Shown here one piece after another: positions 6,448 through 6,505 of a stretch of DNA of 6,505 bases. Made by a program: the position numbers and the translations under genes. The stretch is taken from assembly GCA_039187375.1 (NCBI GenBank), contig JBCCZN010000160.1:1-6505 (forward strand), written 5' to 3'. The notes below the pieces were generated by a model. The model was given only the letters and a program-made list of their open reading frames with translations. It had not been told where the DNA came from and did no database searches. The stretch's first letter is position 1. The number at the start of each line of letters is the position of its first letter. Origin of the DNA: CALBPI01 sp039187375 (GTDB taxonomy: Bacteria; Pseudomonadota; Gammaproteobacteria; Steroidobacterales; Woeseiaceae).

Positions 6448-6505
6448 GCTCCGATAACTGTCGCCGGCCAACGACAGAGTGACACTGACGGTCACCCTAC
6501 TAATC

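Larger units (their letters stand above)
6251..6505. other. Non-coding leader upstream of the operon, to the right window edge
   Basis: No convincing gene lies here. It contains the short palindromes listed separately and several further GTGAC/GTCAC words (6274-6278, 6479-6483 with 6491-6495). No clear sigma-70 promoter, terminator or RNA gene could be defined. On the minus strand one frame is open from the right edge to a TAA at 6433-6435 (23 sense codons, reading VTVSVTLSLAGDS in part). It might be the end of an upstream gene, but it is too short to call. Confidence 0.5.

Noticed and set aside
6252..6482. Plus-strand open frame of 76 codons in the leader, divergent from the operon
   Set aside because: The translation is rich in His, Arg, Cys and Asp with no hydrophobic core or domain. 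I see no ribosome site, and it covers the palindromes of the presumed regulatory region.

Overview
The window (about 57% G+C by eye, dense coding, strong use of G/C-ending codons, non-ATG starts with short gene overlaps) looks like part of a proteobacterial chromosome. A gammaproteobacterium is most likely, but no rRNA or marker gene is present to prove it. There are no RNA genes, insertion sequences, CRISPR arrays or phage signs.

All five supported genes lie on the minus strand and read as one operon from right to left. (1) About 6238-6505 is a non-coding leader containing several short palindromes, including a near-consensus CRP-type site, and possibly the last codons of an upstream gene. 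(2) 5716-6237 encodes an exported TlpA/ResA-like thioredoxin with a WCGPC active site. (3) 5189-5719 encodes a small exported protein with a coiled coil followed by a predicted beta-rich domain; its family is not recognised. (4) 3310-5181 encodes a 623-residue exported protein with N-terminal TPR-like repeats and a long C-terminal helical region. (5) 452-3313 encodes a 953-residue exported protein that is almost entirely TPR repeats, ending in a distinct non-repeat C-terminal module. (6) 1-498 holds the first 166 residues of a TPR lipoprotein predicted to sit in the outer membrane; it continues past the left edge.

The genes are joined by GTGA overlaps, a 7-base gap and a 17- or 47-base overlap, so co-transcription and translational coupling are very likely. 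Every product carries an export signal, and three are protein-interaction scaffolds. The window therefore probably encodes the periplasmic and outer-membrane part of a large envelope complex. My leading hypothesis, from general knowledge of such gene sets and not from a search, is a relative of the Agl/Glt machinery (ExbB/ExbD-type motor plus TPR scaffold proteins, studied in Myxococcus gliding). It predicts ExbB/ExbD/TonB-like genes just beyond an edge of the window, most likely the left. No motor gene is visible here, so this remains unproven. The four mature partners visible here contain no cysteine apart from the lipobox cysteine, so the thioredoxin's substrate must lie elsewhere.
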